Shown here one piece after another: positions 16,912 through 26,414 of a stretch of 64,000 nucleotides of DNA (positions are counted from its first letter, which is position 1; every line of letters starts with the position of its first letter). The translations under genes and the position numbers were made by a program. The stretch is from Brachyspira pilosicoli P43/6/78. Lineage in GTDB: Bacteria > Spirochaetota > Brachyspiria > Brachyspirales > Brachyspiraceae. Location: assembly GCF_000325665.1 (NCBI RefSeq), contig NC_019908.1, forward strand, positions 1,798,001 through 1,862,000. Reading direction: 5' to 3'. A model generated the notes under the pieces. The model did not search any database and had not been told where the DNA came from. It saw nothing but the letters and a program-made list of their open reading frames with translations.

Positions 16912-19209
16912 CTATTTCTTTACTTTATCTTTATTAAGAGCTTCTTTTTTAGAATTGATATTTTTAATAAATCTTTCTTTTGTTTTTGAAACTTTTTTAG
17001 TATCTATTTTTGTATTTTTTTCAGTATTTTCATTTTTATCTTTATTTTCTTTGCCTATATCTTTTGGAAGCTCTGGATATTTTATTCTCTCATGCAATGA
17101 TATTAAAATCTTCTGTAAGCTTATTCTTTTAATAGTTTCAATATCTTGTAATGTAAGTCCGCTGTCATTTAATTCGCCTTCTGCCATTTTGCTTTTTACT
17201 ATATTATCTATAAGCGAAGATAATTTTTCTTTGGTAGGGTTATTTATTGTTCTGCTTGCTGCTTCTATTGAGTCTAATATCATTAAAATAGCTGTAATTT
17301 TTGATTGAGGTTTTGGTCCTCCATAAGTAAACAAGCTTACATCTATATCAGGGTCTTCTTTTAGAGCATCTGCATAAAAATATTTTATTAAACTTGTTCC
17401 ATGATGTTCTTTTATGGCAGCTATTATCTCTTTTGGAAGCCTATATTTCCTTGCTATCTCCACACCAAAACGAACATGCGATTTTACTATGGCAGCAGAT
17501 AAAGTAGGTTTTAATTTATTATGTCTGTTATCATCTTTATTTGTGTTTTCTATAAAGTATAATGGATTTTCTATTTTACCTATATCATGATAGTATGCAG
17601 ATACGCAGGCTAATCTTCCATCTTCTCCAATCTCATCAGCTATAGTTTCTACTAAATTAGCCATATTAATAGAATGGTGATAAGTACCAGGAGCATTAAT
17701 TTGAAGCTGTCTTAAAAGAGGATTGTTCAAGTCTGCCAATTCCTGAAGCCTAAATATAGTAGCAGTCTCAAGTAAATACTCACAAATAGGAAGAATAATC
17801 ATAACAAGTATTGCCTGTATTAAACCGCTTGCAAAAGCAAATACAAAAATCATATGGTTAAAATCAAAATTATCTTTAATAAATACATTAACTAATGATA
17901 CTATGCTCAAACATACTCCTATCTGAATGCCTAGCCATAAAACTCCATTTCTGTTATTAATTTTCTTTGTAGAAACAGAAGTTATCATTGATATTACAAA
18001 TAGTGAGAAAAACTCATATACATCAGCCTGCACCATATTGGCAGCTAAAAGAGTAATACATACAGTTACAATAGCAGAAATTCCTCTTCTTGCCCCAAGT
18101 AAAGTATTAAGCATAGAAAACATTGGTATGAAAGTGTATATATAAAATGGTATATTGATAAGTTTATCCGATACATAGTTGCTTATAAAATATGCTATAG
18201 ACATAATAAGCAAATATTCAAGCGAGAATAAAATAAAATTCTTAAAGTTAGTATAAAAGTCTATATTATATTTAAATATAATGTATCCCACAAAAGCAAA
18301 TAACATCAATATAAATAAAGCCTGACCTATTAGAGTTTTAATATTATACTCAAGAAAACTGCTATTATCTAATATATATTTTAAAAGATTAACCTTATCC
18401 TCTGTAACCCTTTCACCTTCTTCTAAAATAGGAAATCCTGCTTTTATTGTTGTATATATAGGCTCTACAGATAATGGAATTTTGTTTATCTCTTCTTGAG
18501 TTTTTTCAGAGTTATAAATTAAATTATCTACTAAAAATACATTGATTATGGAAGATATTGTATTGATATGAAATACATTTAAATCATTATATCTATTTCC
18601 CAAAATAGAGCTAATTTCATTTTTTAAATTCTCTAAAAAGAATATTCTGTTTTTTGCAGCTATTCTCTCTTCAACAACATAATCATTATACTTATAAATA
18701 AATATTCCATTATTAAGAATTAATCTTAAAGTTTCAGGTGTTAAATTTCTTCTAGATATTATACCAACATCAAATAAACTCTTAAGCGTATCTACAACCT
18801 TAGCCTCATATCCAACAGTATCTCTATTAATAATAGCATTAGAAAAAATAGTCTTATTAATATTGAGATTATATTCAGATATTACAGCATCATACATCTC
18901 ATCAAAAGAAACATTATTAGTATCAAAGCTTTTAATAAAATTAAACATATTGCTAACTTTTGATAAAGACTCTTTTTCTATGCTCTCAGGCATTTCAAAT
19001 ATAGGTCTTACATTCGCTTGCAAATATGCTATTAATCTTTGAGTCTCTTCTATATTTTTATATTTTATATTGTTTTTTGCAATCAATGGTTCTTTTACAG
19101 TTTCGCCAATAGACGGTATTGTAATTTTTTGCATATAATTTGGAAACACTAATAATAATGTTATTATATACAAAATCAATGCTATTAATAATTGAAATAT
19201 CCTCTCCAT
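16912..19209 (-). CDS. 7TM-HD family phosphohydrolase (PgpH-like, cyclic-di-AMP phosphodiesterase family)
   Basis: The 765-residue membrane protein has an N-terminal anchor, a large extracytoplasmic 7TMR-HDED domain (about 45-285), a bundle of about seven hydrophobic segments (285-480) and a cytoplasmic HD domain with HSINMANL, YYHDIGKIENP (HD metal pair) and IKEHHGT. A Lys/Asp/Asn-rich tail follows. In Listeria, PgpH of this family degrades cyclic-di-AMP. That activity is inferred here. It sits between phoH and ybeY, its usual neighbours. Confidence 0.92.
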   Translation of the reverse strand: MERIFQLLIALILYIITLLLVFPNYMQKITIPSIGETVKEPLIAKNNIKYKNIEETQRLIAYLQANVRPIFEMPESIEKESLSKVSNMFNFIKSFDTNNVSFDEMYDAVISEYNLNINKTIFSNAIINRDTVGYEAKVVDTLKSLFDVGIISRRNLTPETLRLILNNGIFIYKYNDYVVEERIAAKNRIFFLENLKNEISSILGNRYNDLNVFHINTISSIINVFLVDNLIYNSEKTQEEINKIPLSVEPIYTTIKAGFPILEEGERVTEDKVNLLKYILDNSSFLEYNIKTLIGQALFILMLFAFVGYIIFKYNIDFYTNFKNFILFSLEYLLIMSIAYFISNYVSDKLINIPFYIYTFIPMFSMLNTLLGARRGISAIVTVCITLLAANMVQADVYEFFSLFVISMITSVSTKKINNRNGVLWLGIQIGVCLSIVSLVNVFIKDNFDFNHMIFVFAFASGLIQAILVMIILPICEYLLETATIFRLQELADLNNPLLRQLQINAPGTYHHSINMANLVETIADEIGEDGRLACVSAYYHDIGKIENPLYFIENTNKDDNRHNKLKPTLSAAIVKSHVRFGVEIARKYRLPKEIIAAIKEHHGTSLIKYFYADALKEDPDIDVSLFTYGGPKPQSKITAILMILDSIEAASRTINNPTKEKLSSLIDNIVKSKMAEGELNDSGLTLQDIETIKRISLQKILISLHERIKYPELPKDIGKENKDKNENTEKNTKIDTKKVSKTKERFIKNINSKKEALNKDKVKK

Positions 19210-19280
19210 ATTAAGAGTTTTATTAATTATAGATTTTATAATTTTTTATTCGTGTTCATAATAATTTTTATCCATTAATT

Positions 19281-20243
19281 TTACACATTTGTATTATCAG
19301 CATTATCATAGGCTTCTAATATTTTAGAAACTAACCTATGCCTTATCACATCTTTTTTATCAAAATGATGAAAAGCTATGCCTTCTATATTTTTTAATAT
19401 TTTAATAGAATGCTCCAAACCAGATTTTACATTCTTAGGCAAATCACTTTGAGTAATATCCCCAGTAATAACAGCCTTAGACTTTTCACCAATCCTACTT
19501 AAAAACATCTTCATCTGAGCAACTGTAGTGTTCTGTGCCTCATCAAGTATTATAAAAGCCCTGCTTAAAGTTCTTCCTCTCATATAAGCTAAAGGAGCTA
19601 CTTCTATTTTGTTCTCTTCTGTGTATTTTAATATTATATCACTAGACAAAAGACTATACAAGGCGTCATATACAGGTCTCATATACGGAGAAATCTTTTC
19701 TTTAAAATCACCAGGTAAATATCCTAAACTCTCACCCGCCTCAACAACAGGTCTTGTTATTATCATACGCTCAATCTTATTTTCTGCAAGCAAACTTATA
19801 CCATAGGCAACAGATAAAAATGTTTTACCCGTACCAGCAGCACCTGTAGAAAAAACTATATCATTAAAAATCATCTTCTCTAAATATTCACCCTGAGAAA
19901 TGGTTTTCATCTCTATGTTTCTTCCAAGATAAGGCAGCTTTATACGCATATTAATTAAAGAACTCTCACGCTCTTTAAATATATTATCAGATATATTAAT
20001 AACCTTTTCTAAAGAAATTTCGGTATTAGAAATATACATGTCTTTAAGTATATATATTACTTTTAGAGTGTCTTCTATATTTGAATAGTTACCCTCTATA
20101 GTTAATTCATTTCCCTTTGGATATATTGAAACATTAAATTTATTCTCTAAAACTTGAAGATTTTTATCCTCTGCACCGCAAATGGAAATATATGCTTCAT
20201 AATCTTTAAACTTTACTTTATTGTCTAATCTTTTTTTATTTAT
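19281..20243 (-). CDS. phoH: PhoH family ATPase, apparently using an ATA start
   Basis: PhoH-like P-loop ATPase/putative RNA helicase: STGAAGTGKTF (Walker A at 134-141 in this numbering), FIILDEAQNTT (Walker B), TGDITQSDLP. An ATG at 20039 would give only 252 residues. The same frame stays open upstream for 68 more codons encoding a plausible domain (YEAYISICGAEDKN, ELTIEGNYSNIEDTL), giving 320 residues, the usual PhoH length. No ATG, GTG or TTG exists in that extension. An ATA at 20241-20243, before NKKRLDN, lies 7 bases after AAGGA and 27 bases after a promoter, so the native start is probably ATA or an altered ATG. Confidence 0.88.
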   Translation of the reverse strand: MNKKRLDNKVKFKDYEAYISICGAEDKNLQVLENKFNVSIYPKGNELTIEGNYSNIEDTLKVIYILKDMYISNTEISLEKVINISDNIFKERESSLINMRIKLPYLGRNIEMKTISQGEYLEKMIFNDIVFSTGAAGTGKTFLSVAYGISLLAENKIERMIITRPVVEAGESLGYLPGDFKEKISPYMRPVYDALYSLLSSDIILKYTEENKIEVAPLAYMRGRTLSRAFIILDEAQNTTVAQMKMFLSRIGEKSKAVITGDITQSDLPKNVKSGLEHSIKILKNIEGIAFHHFDKKDVIRHRLVSKILEAYDNADNTNV

Positions 20244-20276
20244 ATTATTATCCTTATAATTTTATTGTATTATAAT

Positions 20277-20304
20277 ATAGTACAAAAAAATTAATTATTG
20301 TCAA
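20277..20304 (-). promoter_or_regulatory. Promoter for the phoH cluster
   Basis: Minus strand: TTGACA, 16 bases, TACTAT, followed by AAGGA at about 20251-20255. Its closeness to 20243 argues that translation begins there and not at the internal ATG 20039. Confidence 0.6.
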
Positions 20305-20391
20305 TATTACATACATCAAAATTTAGATTATGGAATATATAAATAAATTTGTTATAATTTATATTAGAAAATAACAAACGGAGTATTATTA

Positions 20392-20844
20392 ATGATTAGA
20401 GAAGTAATGCATATAGGCATCACAGTAAGCAATATGGAAAAATCTATACATTTTTACAAAGATATATTAGGGCTAACTTTTAAAGGCGAAGCTATGATGG
20501 AAGGCAAAGAAACAGATTTATTATTTAATATGAAAGGAGTAAAAGTAAAAATAGCATACCTTAATGGAAGCGATAATATAATAGCTCCTCCAATAGAGCT
20601 TTTGCAATTTATAAATGAAGAAGCTAAAAAAGATACTTCTCAATTAAATAAAATATCTATTTCTGAGATTTGTTTTAGAGTTGAGAATATAGATGAAATG
20701 TATAAACATCTAATAAAAAACAATGTAGAATGTTTATCAGAGCCTCAATATTTTGACTTTGAAAATTACGGATTTGGTAAGAGTAAAGCTTTATATTTTA
20801 GAGACCCTGATGGTATCATATTAGAACTAATGGAGAATATATAA
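20392..20844 (+). CDS. VOC superfamily (glyoxalase/dioxygenase-like) protein
   Basis: The 150 residues form two beta-alpha-beta-beta-beta modules. The first is MHIGITVSNMEKSIHFYKDILG and the second ends with YFRDPDGIILELME, the classic VOC end with the metal-binding Glu. His 7-8 region and Glu 146 are likely metal ligands. VOC enzymes include lactoylglutathione lyase, methylmalonyl-CoA epimerase and resistance proteins. The sequence alone does not tell which. The start has GGAG 9 bases upstream. It converges with clpP. Confidence 0.87.
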   Translation: MIREVMHIGITVSNMEKSIHFYKDILGLTFKGEAMMEGKETDLLFNMKGVKVKIAYLNGSDNIIAPPIELLQFINEEAKKDTSQLNKISISEICFRVENIDEMYKHLIKNNVECLSEPQYFDFENYGFGKSKALYFRDPDGIILELMENI

Positions 20845-20904
20845 TTATAAAAGGTTTTAAATTATTATTTTAAAATTCTAATATTATAAAAAACTTAATA
20901 TTAA

Positions 20905-21537
20905 TTACTCTCTGCTTGAGAAAACTTTATCTATAATGCCGTATTCTTTAGCTTCTTCAGCACTCATGAAATAGTCTCTATCCATATCAGCTTCAAGTTT
21001 TTTAAGTTCCTGACCAGTATGCTTAACAAATATATCATTTAATATAGCTTTTAGTCTGATAGTTTCTCTTAATTGTATTTCCATATCAGTAACCATACCT
21101 CTGGAACCGCCTGAAGGTTGGTGTATCATAATTCTTGAGTTTACAGTAGCAAATCTTTTGCCGCTAGCACCGCCTGCAAGAAGCAAAGCACCTGCAGAAG
21201 CAGCCTGACCAACACATAAAGTAGCAACATCAGGCTTTACATATTGCATAGTGTCATACATACCCAAAGCAGCAGTAACAACTCCTCCTGGGCTATTTAT
21301 ATATAAAGAAATGTCTTTTTCAGGGTCAGCAGATTCCAAAAATAACAACTGAGCTATTACAACATTGGCAACATCATCATTAATCTCTCCGCCCAAGAAT
21401 ATAATTCTATCTTTTAAAAGTCTTGAGTAAATGTCATAAGAACGTTCGCCTCTGCTTGTTTGTTCTATAACATAAGGTATAGTCATATAACTTTTTTCTA
21501 TATATTTTTTATCAACTCTATCAAATTTATACATCAT
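20905..21537 (-). CDS. clpP: ClpP, ATP-dependent Clp protease proteolytic subunit
   Basis: The 210-residue serine peptidase has the catalytic triad Ser114 ([11 protein letters not shown]), His139 (MIHQPSGG) and Asp184 ([10 protein letters not shown]). The conserved YINSPGG and [10 protein letters not shown] segments are also present. It forms a tetradecameric barrel fed by Clp ATPases. It is 26 bases downstream of tig on the same strand, the common tig-clpP pair. clpX, often third, is not here. Two adjacent ATGs follow AAAAGGG, and either may be used. Confidence 0.96.
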   Translation of the reverse strand: MMYKFDRVDKKYIEKSYMTIPYVIEQTSRGERSYDIYSRLLKDRIIFLGGEINDDVANVVIAQLLFLESADPEKDISLYINSPGGVVTAALGMYDTMQYVKPDVATLCVGQAASAGALLLAGGASGKRFATVNSRIMIHQPSGGSRGMVTDMEIQLRETIRLKAILNDIFVKHTGQELKKLEADMDRDYFMSAEEAKEYGIIDKVFSSRE

Positions 21538-21563
21538 AAACCCTTTTTTAAATTATCTAAAAA

Positions 21564-22874
21564 TTAATAACCAGCCCAAAGATCATTTTCATTAGCAACA
21601 AATCTTCCAGCATCTTTTTCTGTAATATTAATATGCTCTTTTATATAATCTAATATAGCTTCTGATACAGCTCTGTTTTCTGCCTCTTTCATTATATGAT
21701 TAATAATGTCTTGCTGCTCTTCTTTAGGTCTTTTTGATAATCCTAAATAGCTTTGATATTGATAAAGTCTGTTAGCATATTCTTTAGCTTTATCTTCATT
21801 TATGTTAAGAGAATCTTTATAAACATCAGCAAGTTTAGCCATAATCAAGTCAAAACTAATTTGTTTTTTTACATTCTCTTCATATTCTTTTTTAATATCA
21901 TCTTCTTTTTTACCAACAGAAATTAGGAAGTCTGTTTTAGTCATTCCGTTTCCAGAAACTTGTCTTTCAAAGTCTTCTAAAGCTCTATTTAATTCCATTT
22001 CATAATAGCCTTTAGGTATATCTACTTTTACAAGTTCTAACATTTTATTAAATATAGAATCATTTATAAGCTCAGAATCCGCTCTAGCTTCAGCTCTTTT
22101 AGCTAAATGATCTTTTAATCCTTCTTTTACTTTTTTTACTTCTTCTTCTTTTGAATCATCTTTAATATTTGGTTTTTCTACTTTTAAAACTTCCATGATT
22201 AAAGTAGCTTCTCTGCCATTAACAAAAGTAGTTAAAAGTTTTTTATCACCTTTTTTAACATCTACAGCATTTTTAGCAAATATAGTTTCATTTTCATTAT
22301 CTGTAGCTATAAGAGTTAATTCTTTATTATATTTTTTGTTTTCTTCATCATCAAACTCAATTTTTACATATACTTTATCGCCGAGTTCAGATTTTAATTC
22401 GCTCTCTTCAAAAGGAGAAAATCTCTGTAAAGATAATTTATATGCTTTTTCTATAGCCTCATCATCTATATTATATTTATTTTTCTCTAAAGAGATAGAT
22501 GAAAGTTCAGGCAAAGCAATCTCAGGAAGAGGATAGTATTCATAAGTAAGATGAAGACCATCATCTTTATTTTCCATATATGATAATTTAGGAGTAGCGA
22601 TACATTTAGCATTTTTTTCATCGCTATAAGTATTCCAAACATTTTCAATCATCACTTCATTAGTAGCAGATTCCAAACCTTCTCTATATCTAGAAAGTAT
22701 AATATTATTAGGAGCATGACCAATTCTAAAACCTTTAATATTAACTTTAGGTTTATAATATTCAATTTGTTTTTCTAATTCTTTATTATAAGCATCTTTA
22801 GAAACAACAACCTTTAGAGTAACTAAATCCTTATCATCTGTAGAAGTTTCGAAGTTAAAATCTTTAATTTCCAT
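21564..22874 (-). CDS. tig: Trigger factor
   Basis: The 436-residue ribosome-associated chaperone has the N-terminal ribosome-binding domain with GFRIGHAPNNII (equivalent to the GFRxGxxP signature, about residues 46-57). A degenerate central FKBP-type segment (about 165-235) and a long helical C-terminal domain follow. It shields nascent chains near the tunnel exit. It is upstream of clpP and begins just past the tRNA-Gly terminator. Confidence 0.93.
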   Translation of the reverse strand: MEIKDFNFETSTDDKDLVTLKVVVSKDAYNKELEKQIEYYKPKVNIKGFRIGHAPNNIILSRYREGLESATNEVMIENVWNTYSDEKNAKCIATPKLSYMENKDDGLHLTYEYYPLPEIALPELSSISLEKNKYNIDDEAIEKAYKLSLQRFSPFEESELKSELGDKVYVKIEFDDEENKKYNKELTLIATDNENETIFAKNAVDVKKGDKKLLTTFVNGREATLIMEVLKVEKPNIKDDSKEEEVKKVKEGLKDHLAKRAEARADSELINDSIFNKMLELVKVDIPKGYYEMELNRALEDFERQVSGNGMTKTDFLISVGKKEDDIKKEYEENVKKQISFDLIMAKLADVYKDSLNINEDKAKEYANRLYQYQSYLGLSKRPKEEQQDIINHIMKEAENRAVSEAILDYIKEHINITEKDAGRFVANENDLWAGY

Positions 22875-22906
22875 TGATATACAACCTTTATATAAAAAAT
22901 TAAAAA

Positions 22907-22942
22907 AACCCTCAACAGAAAGAATAATTTCTATTGAGGGTT
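22907..22942 (-). terminator. Rho-independent terminator of tRNA-Gly
   Basis: Minus strand: AACCCTCAA-(T)AGAAA pairs with TTTCT-GTTGAGGGTT in a 14-pair stem with one mismatch, followed by a run of seven T. It lies 8 bases past the tRNA 3' end and upstream of tig. Confidence 0.85.
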
Positions 22943-22950
22943 ATCTGATG

Positions 22951-23023
22951 AGCGGGAAACGGGACTCGAACCCGCGACAGTCTGCATGGCAAGCAGAAAC
23001 TCTACCAACTGAGTTATTCCCGC
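22951..23023 (-). tRNA. tRNA-Gly (anticodon GCC)
   Basis: Minus strand 73-base cloverleaf. The acceptor GCGGGAA pairs with TTCCCGC, the D-arm region is ACTCAGTTGGTAGAGT, and the anticodon stem TCTGC/GCAGA has loop TTGCCAT, i.e. GCC for glycine. The T-arm is CGCGGGTTCGAGTCCCG and the discriminator base is T. CCA is not encoded. It has its own promoter and terminator. Confidence 0.96.
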
Positions 23024-23039
23024 ATTAGACTTGTGAAAT

Positions 23040-23068
23040 AATATAACATAACTCTAATTAAATGTCAA
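23040..23068 (-). promoter_or_regulatory. Promoter for tRNA-Gly
   Basis: Minus strand: TTGACA, 17 bases, TATATT, with the tRNA 5' end 17 bases beyond the -10 box. Confidence 0.75.
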
Positions 23069-23106
23069 TAGTTTTTTTATATTTTAACAAAAATTAATTT
23101 ATATAA

Positions 23107-24037
23107 CTATTCATCAATATATTCAGAAATATCTCTGTTAGAACGTCTCCAATTACCTACTACTTTCCATTTTTTTACATCACAATATCGGCAAAAAGGT
23201 ACAGGCTTTGCAAGAAATTGTAATATTTCATTATAATCTTTAGCTTTATATATATCGATATAATCCAACTCTGTAACCTCTAAGTTTTTATTAAAATATT
23301 TATTAAAGTGTTCAATATTCGGTATTATAGGGCAAGTATAAAGCTTACCATCTTTTAAATGAATACAATGATTAGCATGAAAGCAATTTATAAAACTATA
23401 GAAAGCATCTTGAGATTTATTTAAATCTAAAACAAATTTCCAACTAACTTTCTCATTAAAACTTTTATTTTCAACTAGTTACAAATATTATATTATATTC
23501 TTTTGCTTTTTTCTCTATAGCATCTATATCTATATTTATATCATAAACTGTTACTATAATTTGAATTTTATTCTCTTTACAAACATTCCAAAATTCTTCA
23601 TCTTTTTTTAAAAGCATAATCCCATTGGTATATATTGATATTGCATTATTACTAAAGTATTTCCTAATTATCTTAATATACTCATTGATATTTTTATTAA
23701 GCAATGGCTCACCACCCAACAACATAAGCTGATATATTCTTCCATTAGTAATTTCATAAAGACGCTTTATATCATTTTCAAAACTTTCTATAGACACATA
23801 TCTTTCTTTAGCAAGCTGAGAGAAATGATTACAACTAAAGCAGTGCAAATTACAATGCTCTGCTAAATTAATTTCTACAAGATACAAAAAATCTTGAGGT
23901 GTCACTCTTTTTAACTGCTCATAAGTAATATTATTATTATCTGGAAAAAATTTTGAATATAATTTTGTTCTAGCCTTATCTCTAATTTTTTTTATAGGTA
24001 TCCACCATACTATATCATCTACTATAGTTCTGCTCAT
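23107..24037 (-). pseudogene. Radical SAM/SPASM-like protein, interrupted by a frameshift
   Basis: The first frame (23471-24037, 188 residues) has the radical SAM cluster motif in EHCNLHCFSC (Cys 62, 66, 69), then LLGGEPLLN and SIYTNGIML, and stops after NIIFVTS. A second frame continues from about 23478 to a TAG at 23107: ENKSFNEKVSW, then CFHANHCIHLKDGKLYTC and PVPFCRYC, a SPASM/twitch-like cysteine set. Together they give about 310 residues of a plausible single enzyme. The shift lies within 23472-23481, which is not a homopolymer, so true decay is more likely than in hslU. The substrate is unknown. Confidence 0.8.
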
Positions 24038-24189
24038 AAAATACTCCTAAAATTATATATGAAAATTATATATGAAAATTATAAAAAATAAATAATAAAA
24101 TTAATATTTTTTAAACATTAAATTGATTAAGCATTTTTATAATATACCGAAAAATTAAGATAGTATAATATAAAACAATAGGGGGAAGA

Positions 24190-25467
24190 ATGTATAAATA
24201 CACTATAGAAGGCTCTAAAAATATTAATGGAACTGTGAAAATTTCTGGTTCTAAAAATGCATCACTTCCTCTTTTGGTAGCTTCAATACTTACTGATGAA
24301 CCTGTAACACTTCATAATGTACCAGATTTAGTTGATGTGCAGGTATTAATAAATATATTAGAACCATTGGGAAAGAAAGTTGATTTTAAAAACAACACCA
24401 CTGTGATAATATCCCAAAACGGCAAAAGCGATGAAGCTCCATATAAACTAGTAAAAAAAATGAGAGGCTCTATTATAGTGCTTGGACCATTACTTGCAAA
24501 ACGTAAGCATTGTAAGGTTTCATACCCCGGCGGCTGTGCTTTTGGTCCAAGACCAATAGATTTGCATCTGAAAGGAATGGAAGCATTAGGTGCTAAGATT
24601 GATATCACCGCCGGCTATATAGACGCCACTGTAAAAGATAATCTAATAGGTGCAGATATAAACTTATCTGGAAAAAATGGCCCTACTGTTTTGGGTACTG
24701 ATAATGTTATGATGGCTGCTACTTTGGCTAAAGGTACAACTATTATAAGAAATGCCGCAAGAGAACCGGAATGTACAAACCTAGCAGAATTATTAAAAGC
24801 TATGGGGGCAAAAATTGAAGGCATAGGAACTTCTACTCTCACAATAGAAGGTGTTGAAAACTTAAAAGGCGTAGAGTTTGAGGTGATACCAGACAGAATA
24901 GAAACAGGTACTTTTTTGGCGATGGCTGCTGCTGGAAGAGGAAAATTAAAATTAGAAAATACTAATCCAGAACATTTAACTTATGTGTTAGATTTGCTTT
25001 CTTCTATAGGCTGCGATATAAAAACTACAAAATCAACTATAGAAATAGATGCTTCAAATAAAGAATTAAAGCCTTTTGAAATAGAAACTCTTCCATATCC
25101 AGGCTTTCCAACAGATTTGCAGGCAATATTTACAACTTTAGCATGCACAATAAAAGGTTCAAGCAAGATAAAAGAGACTATTTACCCAGACAGATTCAGC
25201 AATGTACCAGAATTAATTCGTATGGGTGCTGATATAGAATTATTTGAACCTAGCATTATTGTAAACGGCGGAAACAAACTTTCTGGTGCTGATGTACAGG
25301 CTAGTGATTTGCGTGCCGGTGCTGCATTGGTTATTGCTGGTGCTGTAGCAGACGGTGTTACAGACCTTCACAGAATATACCACATAGAAAGAGGATACGA
25401 AGACTTTGTAAATAAATTAAACAAAATTAATATAAAAACAACAAAAGAAAAAGATGATATATTATAA
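24190..25467 (+). CDS. murA: UDP-N-acetylglucosamine 1-carboxyvinyltransferase
   Basis: The 425-residue enzyme transfers enolpyruvate from PEP to UDP-GlcNAc, the first committed step of peptidoglycan synthesis. It has the N-terminal GSKNASLPLL (Lys 22) and the active-site loop YPGGCAFGPRPIDLH with Cys116, the fosfomycin target. DRIETGTFLAMAAAGRG and LRAGAALVIAGAVADG are further family marks. It begins after a GGGGGAAG site. A flagellar gene follows 20 bases downstream on the same strand. Confidence 0.96.
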   Translation: MYKYTIEGSKNINGTVKISGSKNASLPLLVASILTDEPVTLHNVPDLVDVQVLINILEPLGKKVDFKNNTTVIISQNGKSDEAPYKLVKKMRGSIIVLGPLLAKRKHCKVSYPGGCAFGPRPIDLHLKGMEALGAKIDITAGYIDATVKDNLIGADINLSGKNGPTVLGTDNVMMAATLAKGTTIIRNAAREPECTNLAELLKAMGAKIEGIGTSTLTIEGVENLKGVEFEVIPDRIETGTFLAMAAAGRGKLKLENTNPEHLTYVLDLLSSIGCDIKTTKSTIEIDASNKELKPFEIETLPYPGFPTDLQAIFTTLACTIKGSSKIKETIYPDRFSNVPELIRMGADIELFEPSIIVNGGNKLSGADVQASDLRAGAALVIAGAVADGVTDLHRIYHIERGYEDFVNKLNKINIKTTKEKDDIL

Positions 25468-25487
25468 ATAAAGGGGGATATATATAA

Positions 25488-26336
25488 ATGGTTAGAGGAG
25501 TTTATACAGGTGCTAGCGGAATGATAGCAGAACAATACAGACTTGATGTTGTAGCTAATAATTTGGCTAATGTTGATAAACCTGGTTTTAAAAGAGATAC
25601 TGCTACTTTCAAAGCTTTTCCAGAAATGATGGCTGCTAGAACTGAAGATGATGGAGTTGTAATATTTCCTCTTGGTTCTACAGATATAAGACCTTATGTT
25701 GGAAGACTTGGTACTGGTGTAGAAGTAAATGAAGTTTTTACAGAGTGGGAGCAAGGTTCTTTAAGAGAAACTGGCAATCAGCTTGATATAGCTTTGGGCG
25801 ATAAGGGATTTTTTGCAGTAGAAACACCTCATGGAGAAAGATACACTAGAAACGGAAGCTTTTTAATTGATAAAGATAATTATCTCGTTACAAAACATGG
25901 ATATAAAGTAATGGGAGAAAATGGTTATATACAAATAAAATCTAACAACTTCAATATAGATGAAGAAGGAAGAATTAGCATTAACAGAAGATATCAAGAC
26001 AACGAAGACTTTGTTCAGTTTAATGATAATGAATGGGAAGATGAAGAAATACTTGATACTTTAAAAATTGTTCGCTTTGAAAATGAAAGATACCTCAAAA
26101 AAGAAGGAGAATCATTCTGGGTAGATACAGATATCAGCGGTCCTGCTTATATAGCTCAAAAAGGCGTAGACAGACCTAAAGTATTATCAAGATTCTTGGA
26201 AATGAGCAACGTAAACCCTATAAATGAAATGGTTAGAATGATAGAAGTTCAACGTGCTTATGAATTAAACTCAAAAACTATATCAACACATGATACTCTA
26301 ATAGGAAGAGTAGTTAATGAGGTTGGAAGAGTATAA
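25488..26336 (+). CDS. Flagellar basal-body rod protein (FlgF/FlgG family)
   Basis: The 282-residue protein has the rod/hook N-terminal heptad region with MIAEQYRLDVVANNLANVDKPGFKRD, the central beta domain (GFFAVETPHGERYTRNGSF) and the C-terminal helical NPINEMVRMIEVQRAYELNSK. These are hallmarks of FlgF/FlgG rod proteins. The length and single copy fit FlgF better than distal-rod FlgG, but this is not certain. It would be exported into the periplasm, where spirochaete flagella rotate. It is next to murA rather than within a flagellar operon. Confidence 0.9.
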   Translation: MVRGVYTGASGMIAEQYRLDVVANNLANVDKPGFKRDTATFKAFPEMMAARTEDDGVVIFPLGSTDIRPYVGRLGTGVEVNEVFTEWEQGSLRETGNQLDIALGDKGFFAVETPHGERYTRNGSFLIDKDNYLVTKHGYKVMGENGYIQIKSNNFNIDEEGRISINRRYQDNEDFVQFNDNEWEDEEILDTLKIVRFENERYLKKEGESFWVDTDISGPAYIAQKGVDRPKVLSRFLEMSNVNPINEMVRMIEVQRAYELNSKTISTHDTLIGRVVNEVGRV

Positions 26337-26414
26337 ATTAATATTTTGATAAAAATTGTACGATAATGTATAATAGTATCTAAAATTATATAATTAAAAG
26401 GAATGGATTATTGT

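Noticed and set aside
24050-24084. Tandem AAAATTATATATG repeat upstream of the radical SAM gene
   Set aside because: There are only about two and a half copies of an AT-only unit in AT-rich DNA, so it is too likely by chance.
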